The notes below the pieces were generated by a model. It saw only the letters and a list, made by a program, of their open reading frames with translations. It had not been told where the DNA came from and ran no database searches. From the NCBI GenBank assembly GCA_013288885.1, contig JABDBA010000014.1, positions 1-46,558 of the forward strand: 46,558 bases of DNA, read 5' to 3'. This document shows, piece by piece, positions 10,001 through 17,776 of the stretch (position 1 is the first letter of the stretch; each line of letters starts with the position of its first letter). Made by a program: the position numbers and the translations under genes. The DNA is from Gammaproteobacteria bacterium (GTDB lineage Bacteria; Pseudomonadota; Gammaproteobacteria; JABDBA01).

Positions 10001-11924
10001 TATGGATAAATGCCTCTTGAAAAATATCTTTTACAATAACAATGTCGAGATCTTGCCCTAAAGCGTGGGTCATGCCGAAATCATGTATCCACACTCGCGT
10101 TCCATCTTTAAGGATGATTTCATAGGGGCGCTCATCAACGACGCGTAACCCCATATTTTCTAACATCGGCAACGCATCAGATAATATAACAGGCTCATGA
10201 CGGCGAAATAATTTAAAACGCAATATTGAATCTGCTTCTTCCAATGGGCGATGTAAATTCATTTCGAGCAAATGAGTTTCTGATAAACGTTCCATGTGCT
10301 CAATATCATGAATACCTACTAGCGCAGAATAATCATCACGATAGCTTGCCGGAAAAGATTTTAAGTATTTACGCATGAGCACCGATCCGTGATCCTCACC
10401 GTAGTATTCAATGAGATTAGCACGCAGCTCATCACTCCAAGAACGAGCTACCTCAATAAGTTTTGTTTCAATTTCATTCACATTATATTTTAAATCGACA
10501 TTTTGATCAGTGCGGATTAGATAATCAACCCGCGCTAATATTGATTCTGAATAGAACATGGTGAAAGTAATTTCTAGGCCTTTAAAAGCATCCATTAAAA
10601 CGTCTTGCATCGCCAGTCTTAGTTCGGTATCCAATTGTTCACGCGGAACGTAAACTAAGCACGATATAAAACGGCGATAGGTATCTTGGCGCACAAACAA
10701 ATGAATATGTGGACGTTCTTGAATGTGTAATATACCGATAGCAAGTTCAGATAATTCAGTGGTGTTTGCTTGAAATAAATCATCGCGCGGTAAGCTGGCT
10801 AAAATATCCATCAGTTCTTTGCCTGAATGGCCTTTAACAGATAGCTGTGCAGTTTGCATAATCATTTCCACTTTACGACGTAACAGTGGAATATCTTTAG
10901 GGTGGCTCTTATAAGCGGTAGAAGTATAAAGCCCGATGAAACGCCGCTCACCGATTAAGTTGCCTGATTTATCAAAACGTTTTACGCCGATATAATCCGT
11001 GTAAACGGGACGATGGACTGTTGCTTTGGTATTTGTTTTAGAAACGACTAATATTTGCGGTGCCATGGCCAATTCACGCGCAGCAGGCGGTAAGTCAGAT
11101 AATAATCGAATTGGTTTATCTTTTTCTTCTTTACGCAAAACCCCCAACCCTGTTTGCTGAATAGCACGTAAGCCTAGATCACCGTTAACATTTACTAATT
11201 CATAATCTCTGCAACCTAAATAAGTAAAATGATCATCATCTAACCATGCTAGAAATGCTTTAGCTTCAGCAATATCTAAATATTCTGTCGGGGCGGGGTT
11301 AGTGGTTAATTCTTGAATCGCTTCATGCATACGTTCACGTATCTTGCTCCAATCTTCTACCGCAAGACGAACATCTTTTAGCACTCTTAATAACTCTAGT
11401 TGTAATTTTTCTAACACGGCTGGATCAGTTTCGCGATCAATTTCAATGTAAATGGGCGCTTCGAGAGTGCTATCTTCACTGGGAGTTTCATCCACCGTTA
11501 TTTCAGTCACTAAGTTTTGCGCATCACGACGTAAACGCATCGCACCCTGGTGGATCATAAAATGAATACCAAAGCCCTGCTTATTGATTTCCATGCACAA
11601 CGAATCGACCAGGAACGGCATGTCATCTGTGGCTAGTTCAATGATGGTATGTATTGATTGCCAACCATGTTGCTCAAACTGTGGGTTATATACATTCAGC
11701 TTGGTCTCACCTTTTCTACGGCTCCCGATAAGGTCCCAATGTGATATCATTGCCCCATAGAGGTCGGGAACGGTCCTTTCATTCAGGCCTTCAGTAGAAA
11801 CATTTTGAAAGTATAAATCGGCAAACTGATTAACCAGCTTGGCTTTTTTTACCGGCAATCTTTTATTAATCAATGCATGAAGTTCTTTTATTATGTGTTC
11901 ACGCGTTTCTTGTGTTAGGGGCAT
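7026..11924 (-). CDS. gdhB: NAD-specific glutamate dehydrogenase, large GDH-180 class
   Basis: A 1632-aa protein of the very large NAD-dependent glutamate dehydrogenase family (about 1600 aa), which oxidises glutamate to 2-oxoglutarate and ammonia and serves amino-acid catabolism. The N-terminal third holds ACT-like regulatory repeats (for example IIELATDDMPFLVDSL). The central catalytic core shows KVARGGIRWSDRREDFRTE, the lysine-containing VPAGAKGGFVPK and the dinucleotide-binding region FTVVGIGDMAGDVFGNGML, then DLLWNGGIGTYVKA. The C-terminal third is helical and specific to this class. The frame is uninterrupted. The ATG at 11924 has only a weak ribosome site. It is convergent with pheA and divergent from ubiG, 76 nt away. 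This enzyme suits an organism that lives on amino acids, as many intracellular Legionellales do (inference). Confidence 0.95.
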   Translation of the reverse strand: MPLTQETREHIIKELHALINKRLPVKKAKLVNQFADLYFQNVSTEGLNERTVPDLYGAMISHWDLIGSRRKGETKLNVYNPQFEQHGWQSIHTIIELATDDMPFLVDSLCMEINKQGFGIHFMIHQGAMRLRRDAQNLVTEITVDETPSEDSTLEAPIYIEIDRETDPAVLEKLQLELLRVLKDVRLAVEDWSKIRERMHEAIQELTTNPAPTEYLDIAEAKAFLAWLDDDHFTYLGCRDYELVNVNGDLGLRAIQQTGLGVLRKEEKDKPIRLLSDLPPAARELAMAPQILVVSKTNTKATVHRPVYTDYIGVKRFDKSGNLIGERRFIGLYTSTAYKSHPKDIPLLRRKVEMIMQTAQLSVKGHSGKELMDILASLPRDDLFQANTTELSELAIGILHIQERPHIHLFVRQDTYRRFISCLVYVPREQLDTELRLAMQDVLMDAFKGLEITFTMFYSESILARVDYLIRTDQNVDLKYNVNEIETKLIEVARSWSDELRANLIEYYGEDHGSVLMRKYLKSFPASYRDDYSALVGIHDIEHMERLSETHLLEMNLHRPLEEADSILRFKLFRRHEPVILSDALPMLENMGLRVVDERPYEIILKDGTRVWIHDFGMTHALGQDLDIVIVKDIFQEAFIHIWQGAAENDGFNRLIMGAQLTWREAALLRAYAKYLRQVGFTFSQVYIESTLAKNAHIAKLIIQLFKHWFDPLKQSISASAIPEIEKQLQIALDAVANLDEDRILRRLLEVVRATFRTNYFQVSNEGKQKPWFSFKLNPARIADLPLPRPMYEVFVYSPRVEAIHLRAAKVARGGIRWSDRREDFRTEVLGLMKAQQVKNSVIVPAGAKGGFVPKCLPEEGTREVIMAEVVSCYQTFIRGLLDVTDNLLLGHVQPPANTVCYDNDDPYLVVAADKGTATFSDIANSISADYQFWLGDAFASGGSAGYDHKKMGITARGAWESVKRHFRTLNIDPQAQDFTVVGIGDMAGDVFGNGMLLSRHIKLVAAFNHMHIFLDPNPNPEMSFAERQRLFDLPRSTWEDYNADLISKGGGVFKRSAKVILLSPEVKELLGLNQEFIEPNALIRCILTAKVDLLWNGGIGTYVKATNERHVDVGDRTNDAVRVNGDQLRSAVVAEGGNLGFTQLGRVEYSLNDGLIYTDFIDNSAGVDCSDHEVNSKILLNMVVTSGDMTVKQRNQLLAEMTDEIAELVLDDNYSQTGAINLIIWRAAEELELHRAYISELEQTDKLDRALEFLPDDKTLLERKAQGKGLCSPEIAIILSYSKMSIKNHLLHSDLLEDPYLGQAVALAFPKPLRERYRTQMELHSLRREIVATQLSNAMVNDMGITFAYRMQTETGATIPAIVRAYTIASAIYKMPELVNTIEKMCRHIDAKIQYQMIWQISRLVRRAARWFLRSRRDYLPDIADAIAHFTPGISQLSAELPKLLVRSEKERWEVIVKEYCDAGVHEDIAMQMASVKFQYPLLDIVESALENNLPLREFAMVYFSLGEYLEFSWLREQINNQIVETNWDALARSAMRDDLDVQQRKLSIGILQGVEHLTDITALLDKWVTKNKVFFIRWQKLLTDLRAFTDIKYMMLSVVVRELVELVRARFKRIKRKPHHKAANLTHTPK

Positions 11925-12000
11925 GGTATTATTACTCGTGTATGTAGCTCAGGTCGGGCAATTGTAGTATTTTCTATGGAAAAAACCAATTTATTTACTT

Positions 12001-12702
12001 ATGAATACACTAAACATTGATCCAAATGAAGTAGCAAAGTTTACTAACCTGGCCAATAGCTGGTGGGATCCGCACGGGCCCTTCAAACCCCTGCATGACC
12101 TCAACCCTTTACGCCTGCAATGTATTCAAGACCGTGCCCCTTTGGCGGGCAAAAAAGTCCTCGATATTGGCTGTGGTGGCGGCATTCTTGCCGAAAGCTT
12201 AGCACAAGCAGGAGCTTTGGTCACGGCCATTGATGCCAGCGATGAATCACTGAACGCAGCTCGTATCCATCAAAAAAACAGCGGCCTTAATGTAGTATAT
12301 TTGCACCTTACGGCAGAAGAAGCGGCTATGCAATCGCCTGCCAGCTATGATGTTGTGGTTTGTATGGAACTTTTAGAACACGTTCCCGACCCCCTTTCTT
12401 TATTGAAAGCCGCTACAGCAATGGTAAAACCCGGTGGGCAATTGTTTTTTTCTACCCTCAATCGAAGTTTAAAATCGTATATGTTTGCGATTATTGGGGC
12501 TGAATATCTACTCAATATTCTACCCAAAGGTACCCATGACTATGCGAAATTCATTCGCCCTTCTGAGTTGGCTCATTGGGCAAGAAATGCGGGATTAGAA
12601 ACAAAAGAAATTGTTGGCATCAATTATAATCCCTTATCACGTGAATATTCTTTGAGCCAAGATGTGAGTGTTAATTATCTGGTGCACATGGTGCGACCAT
12701 AA
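12001..12702 (+). CDS. ubiG: Ubiquinone biosynthesis O-methyltransferase
   Basis: A class I SAM-dependent methyltransferase of 233 aa that performs both O-methylations in ubiquinone synthesis. UbiG signatures are clear: the N-terminus FTNLANSWWDPHGPFKPLHDLNPLR, SAM motif I VLDIGCGGGILAESLA, acidic motif VTAIDASDESL, VVVCMELLEHVPDP and the late KGTHDYAKFIRPSEL. The length is normal. The ATG at 12001 gives the typical N-terminus although its ribosome site is weak. It leads a plus-strand group with a membrane protein and a Gph/MupP-type phosphatase; in Pseudomonas ubiG is likewise next to mupP. Confidence 0.95.
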   Translation: MNTLNIDPNEVAKFTNLANSWWDPHGPFKPLHDLNPLRLQCIQDRAPLAGKKVLDIGCGGGILAESLAQAGALVTAIDASDESLNAARIHQKNSGLNVVYLHLTAEEAAMQSPASYDVVVCMELLEHVPDPLSLLKAATAMVKPGGQLFFSTLNRSLKSYMFAIIGAEYLLNILPKGTHDYAKFIRPSELAHWARNAGLETKEIVGINYNPLSREYSLSQDVSVNYLVHMVRP

Positions 12703-12721
12703 TTATTTAAAAAAGGACAAT

Positions 12722-13555
12722 ATGATGACAAATGATAAACTCGCAGCTGCCATCCATGGCCAATATGACATCAAACCATTTGCCATCATTGCAGAAGCTT
12801 GGAAAAAAACCAAAGGTGTTAAAGCTTCATTTTGGGGCGGAACTGCGCTGAACATTTTAGTGTGTATGGTATTTGTTTCGTTGTTATTTAGTATATTAGT
12901 TTCAGCGGGCGATAAGGCAATCATTCACGGCCATTTAATGGGCATCAAAATCACCTCACAACTGCTTTGGTTTATACCTTTTCTTATTATATTTATTGGT
13001 TCATTTTTTGTGATATTACCGATGTTTTCAGGAATGCTAATGATCGGGATATACCGCGTGATAGATCATCCCCATAAAGCGACGCTAGTTTTTAAATATT
13101 TTCGCTACCGTTATCAACTATTTATGGCATTTGTTGTTTATCAAATCATTGTAGGTGGGCTGACTGTGCTGGGTAATTATTTGGCAAATCTTAGTAATAC
13201 GCAAGCTTTAGCGGGTAATCATGATCTTAGCATAGGCTTGATGATCGCCAGTATTTGCTGTTTTCTTGTCTATCTCTATTTTTTTGTTAGCTATCTACTT
13301 TATGTGCCTCTTATCGTAGAAAAAAAATTATTAGGTTGGCGCGCACTGCGAACTTCACGTCAAGCAATTTATTATCACTGGTTTAAAATATTTGCTTTAC
13401 AGGTATTAATGTTTATTATTTTGGTACTCAGCGTCATTCCTTTTGCTATTGGTCTAATTTGGTCAATACCCATGCTGAATAATGCCTTTGCCATTCTTTA
13501 TCGAGAAATTTTTGGCATCGAAAACTTAGCGAATCAAACATATGCCACTTCATAA
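12722..13555 (+). CDS. Multi-pass inner-membrane protein, function unknown (possibly BPSS1780-like)
   Basis: A 277-aa protein beginning MMTNDKLAAA at 12722, chosen because AAAGGACA lies just upstream; longer starts would run back into ubiG. After a soluble N-terminus there are about six hydrophobic helices, including ALNILVCMVFVSLLFSILV, LLWFIPFLIIFIGSFFVI, LFMAFVVYQIIVGGLTVLG, SIGLMIASICCFLVYLYFFV and LQVLMFIILVLSVIPFAIGL. A conserved-looking short segment MFSGMLMIGIYRV sits after the second helix. The layout recalls the BPSS1780/DUF2189-type membrane proteins, but that is an impression only. It lies 19 nt after ubiG, and its 3' end overlaps gph by 14 nt, so the three genes are probably co-transcribed. 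Confidence 0.8.
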   Translation: MMTNDKLAAAIHGQYDIKPFAIIAEAWKKTKGVKASFWGGTALNILVCMVFVSLLFSILVSAGDKAIIHGHLMGIKITSQLLWFIPFLIIFIGSFFVILPMFSGMLMIGIYRVIDHPHKATLVFKYFRYRYQLFMAFVVYQIIVGGLTVLGNYLANLSNTQALAGNHDLSIGLMIASICCFLVYLYFFVSYLLYVPLIVEKKLLGWRALRTSRQAIYYHWFKIFALQVLMFIILVLSVIPFAIGLIWSIPMLNNAFAILYREIFGIENLANQTYATS

Positions 13556-14201
13556 CTTAAAAGCCGTATTATTCGACCTGGATGGCACATTACTTGATAC
13601 AGCACCTGATTTAGCCGCTGCATTAAATAATGTATTAGCGAACGAAGGCCACGCTCCGCTGCCCTTGCAAAAAATTCGCCCTTATGCCGGGCATGGCAGC
13701 AGAGGTTTACTGCAATATGGGCTTGGTATTGATGAAAACCATGCGAAATTCAATACGCTTTCACAGCAATTATTAGATTTTTATAGTCAAAATATCGTTA
13801 ATAATACCCATTTATTTCCTGGCATGGAGCAAGTATTAACCCAGCTAGAAAATAAAAAAATTCCCTGGGGTATCGTCACTAATAAACCGGGTTGGCTTAC
13901 ACAATCTTTATTAGAACATTTGCAATTAACGGTCAGGGCTGCTTGTGTGGTTAGTGGTGATACACTGCCTAAACGTAAACCTGATCCCGCGCCTTTATTA
14001 CACGCCTGCGCACAACTGCAAATTAACCCCAGCGATTGTATTTATATCGGGGACAGTGAATCTGATATGCAAGCGGGCGCACGTGCTGGTATGCCAACGG
14101 CTCTCGCATTGTATGGTTATATACCGGATACAGTATCTCCACTGCAGTGGGGAGCTAATTATGCGATTAATAATCCTCTCGAAATTTTAGAATTATTGTG
14201 A
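13542..14201 (+). CDS. gph: HAD-family phosphatase, phosphoglycolate phosphatase / MupP type
   Basis: A 219-aa haloacid dehalogenase phosphatase. Motif I is VLFDLDGTLLDT (nucleophile Asp12, acid Asp14), motif II IPWGIVTNKPG, motif III lysine in KRKPDPAPL, and motif IV YIGDSESDMQAG. A helical cap lies between motifs I and II. The close relatives are Gph, which removes 2-phosphoglycolate, and MupP, which dephosphorylates N-acetylmuramate 6-phosphate in peptidoglycan recycling. Pseudomonas mupP sits beside ubiG, and the neighbourhood here is the same apart from the inserted membrane protein, so MupP is a real alternative. Sequence alone does not separate them. The start overlaps the upstream gene by 14 nt, and the 3' end overlaps the convergent pepN by 9 nt. 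Confidence 0.88.
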   Translation: MPLHNLKAVLFDLDGTLLDTAPDLAAALNNVLANEGHAPLPLQKIRPYAGHGSRGLLQYGLGIDENHAKFNTLSQQLLDFYSQNIVNNTHLFPGMEQVLTQLENKKIPWGIVTNKPGWLTQSLLEHLQLTVRAACVVSGDTLPKRKPDPAPLLHACAQLQINPSDCIYIGDSESDMQAGARAGMPTALALYGYIPDTVSPLQWGANYAINNPLEILELL

Positions 14202-16817
14202 ATTTAAACTCTTCGCCGCAATTTCATAACTGTCTTTAGACAATGCAGGTGTGTGCAACACTCTTTCTAATTGCGCGCACATTAGAACTTGCCGCTGTGA
14301 AGTATGTCGTCGCCAGTGCGTCATAGGTTCCAACAACCGCGCCGCTATCTGAGGATTTAATTTATCCAAAACAAGCACCTGATCAATTAAAAATTCATAC
14401 CCTGCTCCATTCGTCGCATGAAAATTCACCGGGTTGTCGCGGGTGAATGTTCCAATTAACGAACGAACTCGATTGGGGTTTTTCAAATTAAAAGCAGGAT
14501 GTTGCAGCAAAGATTTAACGCGCTTTAACGTACCAAAAATCGGCGAACGTGCTTGCACGGCAAACCATTTATCAATAACCAGTGGGTCGTGTTGCCATTT
14601 ATCATAAAATTGCGCTAAGGCTTGTTCACATTTTTTATTGTCAACATTCACCAATGCAGCCAACGCTGTCATAACATCTGTCATGTTGCCGCCATGATCA
14701 AATTGTTGAAAGCATAACTCTTGGATCTGTGGTTCATTGTTTAGCATTAAGTAGATCAAGCAGGTATTTTTCCAGCATCGATTAGCCATTGAAGGCGTAT
14801 TAGTATGATAACCATCATGATCTTGATGGTTATGATAGGCGGACAATAAAAGTGGGGAAAGTTTTTCAGCGACTGTCTGGCGCATAAATTCACGTGCGTG
14901 GTGGATGGCATCCACTTCAATTATCTTCATTTGCTCACCCAGATAGGTTTCACTTGGCAAAACGAATAATTCTGCCAGAAAATATTTGTCTTCAGTGTGG
15001 GCAATTAAATATTTAAAGATATCCAATACTTTTTCATTTAAACGTAAATTAGTGCCAGATAAAAAATCATTGATCAGTTGTAGTAAGATATCACTGAATA
15101 ACTGCTGGCCAGCGTTCCAGCGGTTGAAACCGTCGGTATCATATTTGAGTAACAACTCAAGCTCGGCATCGGTCAGTTGAATATTTAACTTCACCGGCGC
15201 GGAAAAACCGCGCAATAATGATGGCACCGGTTTTACTGCAATATTAGTAAATTGAAAAACCTCGGTTTCATTTTTTATTTCAAGTAGAGGATCGATACCT
15301 TGAATTGCTTCACCTTTATCATTAAGCAAACCCATAACAACCGGTAAATGGAACGGTTTTTTGTTGGCTTGCCCTGGCGTAAGCGGGCAACTCTGCTGTA
15401 TTTTAAGTTTGTAATTTTTCTTTTGCGCATCATAAGAACAATCAACCGTTAATTCCGGCGTGCCTGCTTGTTTATACCAAAGTCTAAATTGGCTTAAATC
15501 ACGCCCACTCGCCTCTTCCATGGCTTTGACAAATTCTTCGATAGTAACGGCTTGACCATCGTAGCGTGAAAAATATAGATCCATTCCCGCACGAAATTTT
15601 TCAACGCCAATCAGTGTTTTAATCATACCAATGACTTCGGAACCTTTATTATAAATAGTCGTAGTATAAAAATTATTAATTTCAATATATGAATCAGGTT
15701 GCACCGGGTGTGCCAACGGGCTTGCATCTTCAATAAATTGAATATTACGCAATAATTTAACAGCATTAATACGCCGCACCAATGGTGAAGTCATTGCCGC
15801 CATAAATTCTTGCTCACGAAAAATTGTCAACCCTTCTTTTAAACTAAGCTGAAACCAATCGCGACAAGTAACGCGATCACCACTCCAGTTATGGAAATAT
15901 TCATGGCCGATGACTGCTAAGATATTTTCATAATCGGTATCGGTGGCTGTCTCTGGGCTAGCGAGAATATAACGATCATTAAAAATATTTAGCCCTTTGT
16001 TTTCCATCGCGCCCATATTAAAAGCATTAATGGCCACGATCATAAAAATATCTAAGTCGTATTCACGACCATAGGCTTGTTCGTCCCACTTCATGGCTTT
16101 TTTTACACATTCCATGGCATAAGTAGATTTATCGCGCTGGCCTTTATCAGTAAAAATTTTTAGCTTGACCGTGCGACCAGAACAAGTCACATATTTGTCT
16201 TCTAAACAATCGAGATCAGCCGCCACTAACGCAAATAAATAACTCGGTTTTTTAAATGGATCATGCCATGTTACCCAATGGCGATTATTAGGTAGCTCGC
16301 CCTGTGCAATTAAATTGCCATTGGATAACAGAACGGGAAAGCGTTCTTTATCGGCGCTGATAGTGGTAGTAAAAATCGCTAATACATCTGAGCGATCGGG
16401 GTAATAAGTCATGCGGCGAAAACCTTCAGGTTCGCATTGTGTGCAATAAATATTTTGCACTCGATAAAGCCCACTTAACGAGGTATTATCTTGCGGCTTA
16501 ATACGTGTAACCACTTCGAGTTGAAATTCGTTGGGAACATCTGCAATCTGCAGTTGTTCATCAGCCATCGTGTACTGCGCAGTTGTTAATGGTTTACCAT
16601 CAAGTTTTAATGAAATCAGTTCAAGCTGATCGCCATTCAGTAATAATGGTTTATTAGCTGATTTAGCCGCCGGGTTCTTGGCAATTTGTATGAGTGCGGT
16701 GACGGTTGTGTGTTCTTCTTCAAGATCAAAGCGAAGGTTGACTGTGCTCACCAAATAATCAGGCACTTGATAATTTTTTAATAAGGTGGGGGTTGCTTGT
16801 AAAGTAGTTGTGTTCAT
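14193..16817 (-). CDS. pepN: Aminopeptidase N (M1 zinc metallopeptidase)
   Basis: An 874-aa cytoplasmic aminopeptidase that removes N-terminal residues from peptides. The substrate-binding motif GAMEN is at 269-273 and the zinc motif is HEYFH (His305, Glu306, His309) with the third ligand Glu328 in LKEGLT. The sequence around them (MGAMENKGLNIFN and HNWSGDRVTCRDWFQLSLKEG) is the bacterial PepN type, followed by an Ig-like domain and the long helical C-terminal bowl typical of E. coli PepN (870 aa). The ATG at 16817 has an AGAGAG-rich ribosome site. It is divergent from galU, 71 nt away, and convergent with gph. Confidence 0.96.
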   Translation of the reverse strand: MNTTTLQATPTLLKNYQVPDYLVSTVNLRFDLEEEHTTVTALIQIAKNPAAKSANKPLLLNGDQLELISLKLDGKPLTTAQYTMADEQLQIADVPNEFQLEVVTRIKPQDNTSLSGLYRVQNIYCTQCEPEGFRRMTYYPDRSDVLAIFTTTISADKERFPVLLSNGNLIAQGELPNNRHWVTWHDPFKKPSYLFALVAADLDCLEDKYVTCSGRTVKLKIFTDKGQRDKSTYAMECVKKAMKWDEQAYGREYDLDIFMIVAINAFNMGAMENKGLNIFNDRYILASPETATDTDYENILAVIGHEYFHNWSGDRVTCRDWFQLSLKEGLTIFREQEFMAAMTSPLVRRINAVKLLRNIQFIEDASPLAHPVQPDSYIEINNFYTTTIYNKGSEVIGMIKTLIGVEKFRAGMDLYFSRYDGQAVTIEEFVKAMEEASGRDLSQFRLWYKQAGTPELTVDCSYDAQKKNYKLKIQQSCPLTPGQANKKPFHLPVVMGLLNDKGEAIQGIDPLLEIKNETEVFQFTNIAVKPVPSLLRGFSAPVKLNIQLTDAELELLLKYDTDGFNRWNAGQQLFSDILLQLINDFLSGTNLRLNEKVLDIFKYLIAHTEDKYFLAELFVLPSETYLGEQMKIIEVDAIHHAREFMRQTVAEKLSPLLLSAYHNHQDHDGYHTNTPSMANRCWKNTCLIYLMLNNEPQIQELCFQQFDHGGNMTDVMTALAALVNVDNKKCEQALAQFYDKWQHDPLVIDKWFAVQARSPIFGTLKRVKSLLQHPAFNLKNPNRVRSLIGTFTRDNPVNFHATNGAGYEFLIDQVLVLDKLNPQIAARLLEPMTHWRRHTSQRQVLMCAQLERVLHTPALSKDSYEIAAKSLNSQ

Positions 16818-16888
16818 GGCTTCTCTCTTTATCTTAAGTTTTAATATGGTATCATCATTAAATACTCTGGCAAAAGGAAATTTTAACT

Positions 16889-17776
16889 ATGACTAAACCT
16901 ATCAAAAAAGCAGTTTTCCCTGTCGCCGGTATAGGGTCCCGATTTTTACCAGCGACCAAAGCCAGCCCGAAAGAAATGCTGCCCATTGTCGATAAACCAT
17001 TGATTCAATATGCCGTTGAAGAAGCCATTAGCGCAGGTATTACCGAATTAATTTTTGTCACCAGCAGCAGCAAACGCGCGATAGAAGATCACTTTGATTC
17101 TAATTTTGAATTAGAAGCCAAATTAATCAAATCAGGCCACCTTGAATTCCTCGATATTGTTCGACAAATTTTACCCAAAGAAGTTTCCTGTTCCTATATT
17201 CGCCAACCCGACACCCTTGGTTTAGGCCATGCTGTTTTATGTGCTAAACCTCTTATTAATGATCAACCTTTTGCGGTTTTATTGGCAGATGATTTAATCA
17301 CCATTGAAAAAAAATCTTGTTTGGCACAAATGGTAGCAGCTTATGAAAAAACCAAACATAGTATTATTGCCGTGCAAGAAATTGCACCGTCTGAAAGTGA
17401 TAAATATGGGATGGTAAAACTTGCGGATCTTGATAATGGACTCGGAAAAATACAACAAATCGTTGAAAAACCCAGCAGCAAAAATGCCCCTTCTAACCTA
17501 GGCGTTGTCGGTCGTTATATTCTGACACCGGCTATTTTTACTTATCTTGAAAACACCGGCGCTGGCATTGGTGGTGAAATTCAACTGACCGATGCGATTG
17601 CTGAATTATTAAAAAATGAACCGGTTTATGCTTGGCAATTTACTGGCACACGCTACGACTGCGGCAACAAATTAGGCTATCTCGAAGCCACTGTTGCCTT
17701 CGCTTTAAATCACCCGGAAGTAGGTGCAGAGTTTAGAGAGTTTATTAGTTCACTACCAAATGCTCGCCCGGTTTAA
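16889..17776 (+). CDS. galU: UTP-glucose-1-phosphate uridylyltransferase
   Basis: A 295-aa nucleotidyltransferase making UDP-glucose from UTP and glucose 1-phosphate for surface polysaccharides and galactose metabolism. The N-terminal signature AVFPVAGIGSRFLPATKASPKEMLPIVDKPLIQYAVEE is complete (catalytic lysine in SPKEML), followed by FVTSSSKRAIEDHFD, LGLGHAVLCAKP, VLLADDLI, the uridine-site EKP, and the C-terminal GTRYDCGNKLGYLEA. The ribosome site is AAAGGAAA before the ATG at 16889. The last 32 nt overlap the 3' end of the convergent mltD. Confidence 0.97.
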   Translation: MTKPIKKAVFPVAGIGSRFLPATKASPKEMLPIVDKPLIQYAVEEAISAGITELIFVTSSSKRAIEDHFDSNFELEAKLIKSGHLEFLDIVRQILPKEVSCSYIRQPDTLGLGHAVLCAKPLINDQPFAVLLADDLITIEKKSCLAQMVAAYEKTKHSIIAVQEIAPSESDKYGMVKLADLDNGLGKIQQIVEKPSSKNAPSNLGVVGRYILTPAIFTYLENTGAGIGGEIQLTDAIAELLKNEPVYAWQFTGTRYDCGNKLGYLEATVAFALNHPEVGAEFREFISSLPNARPV

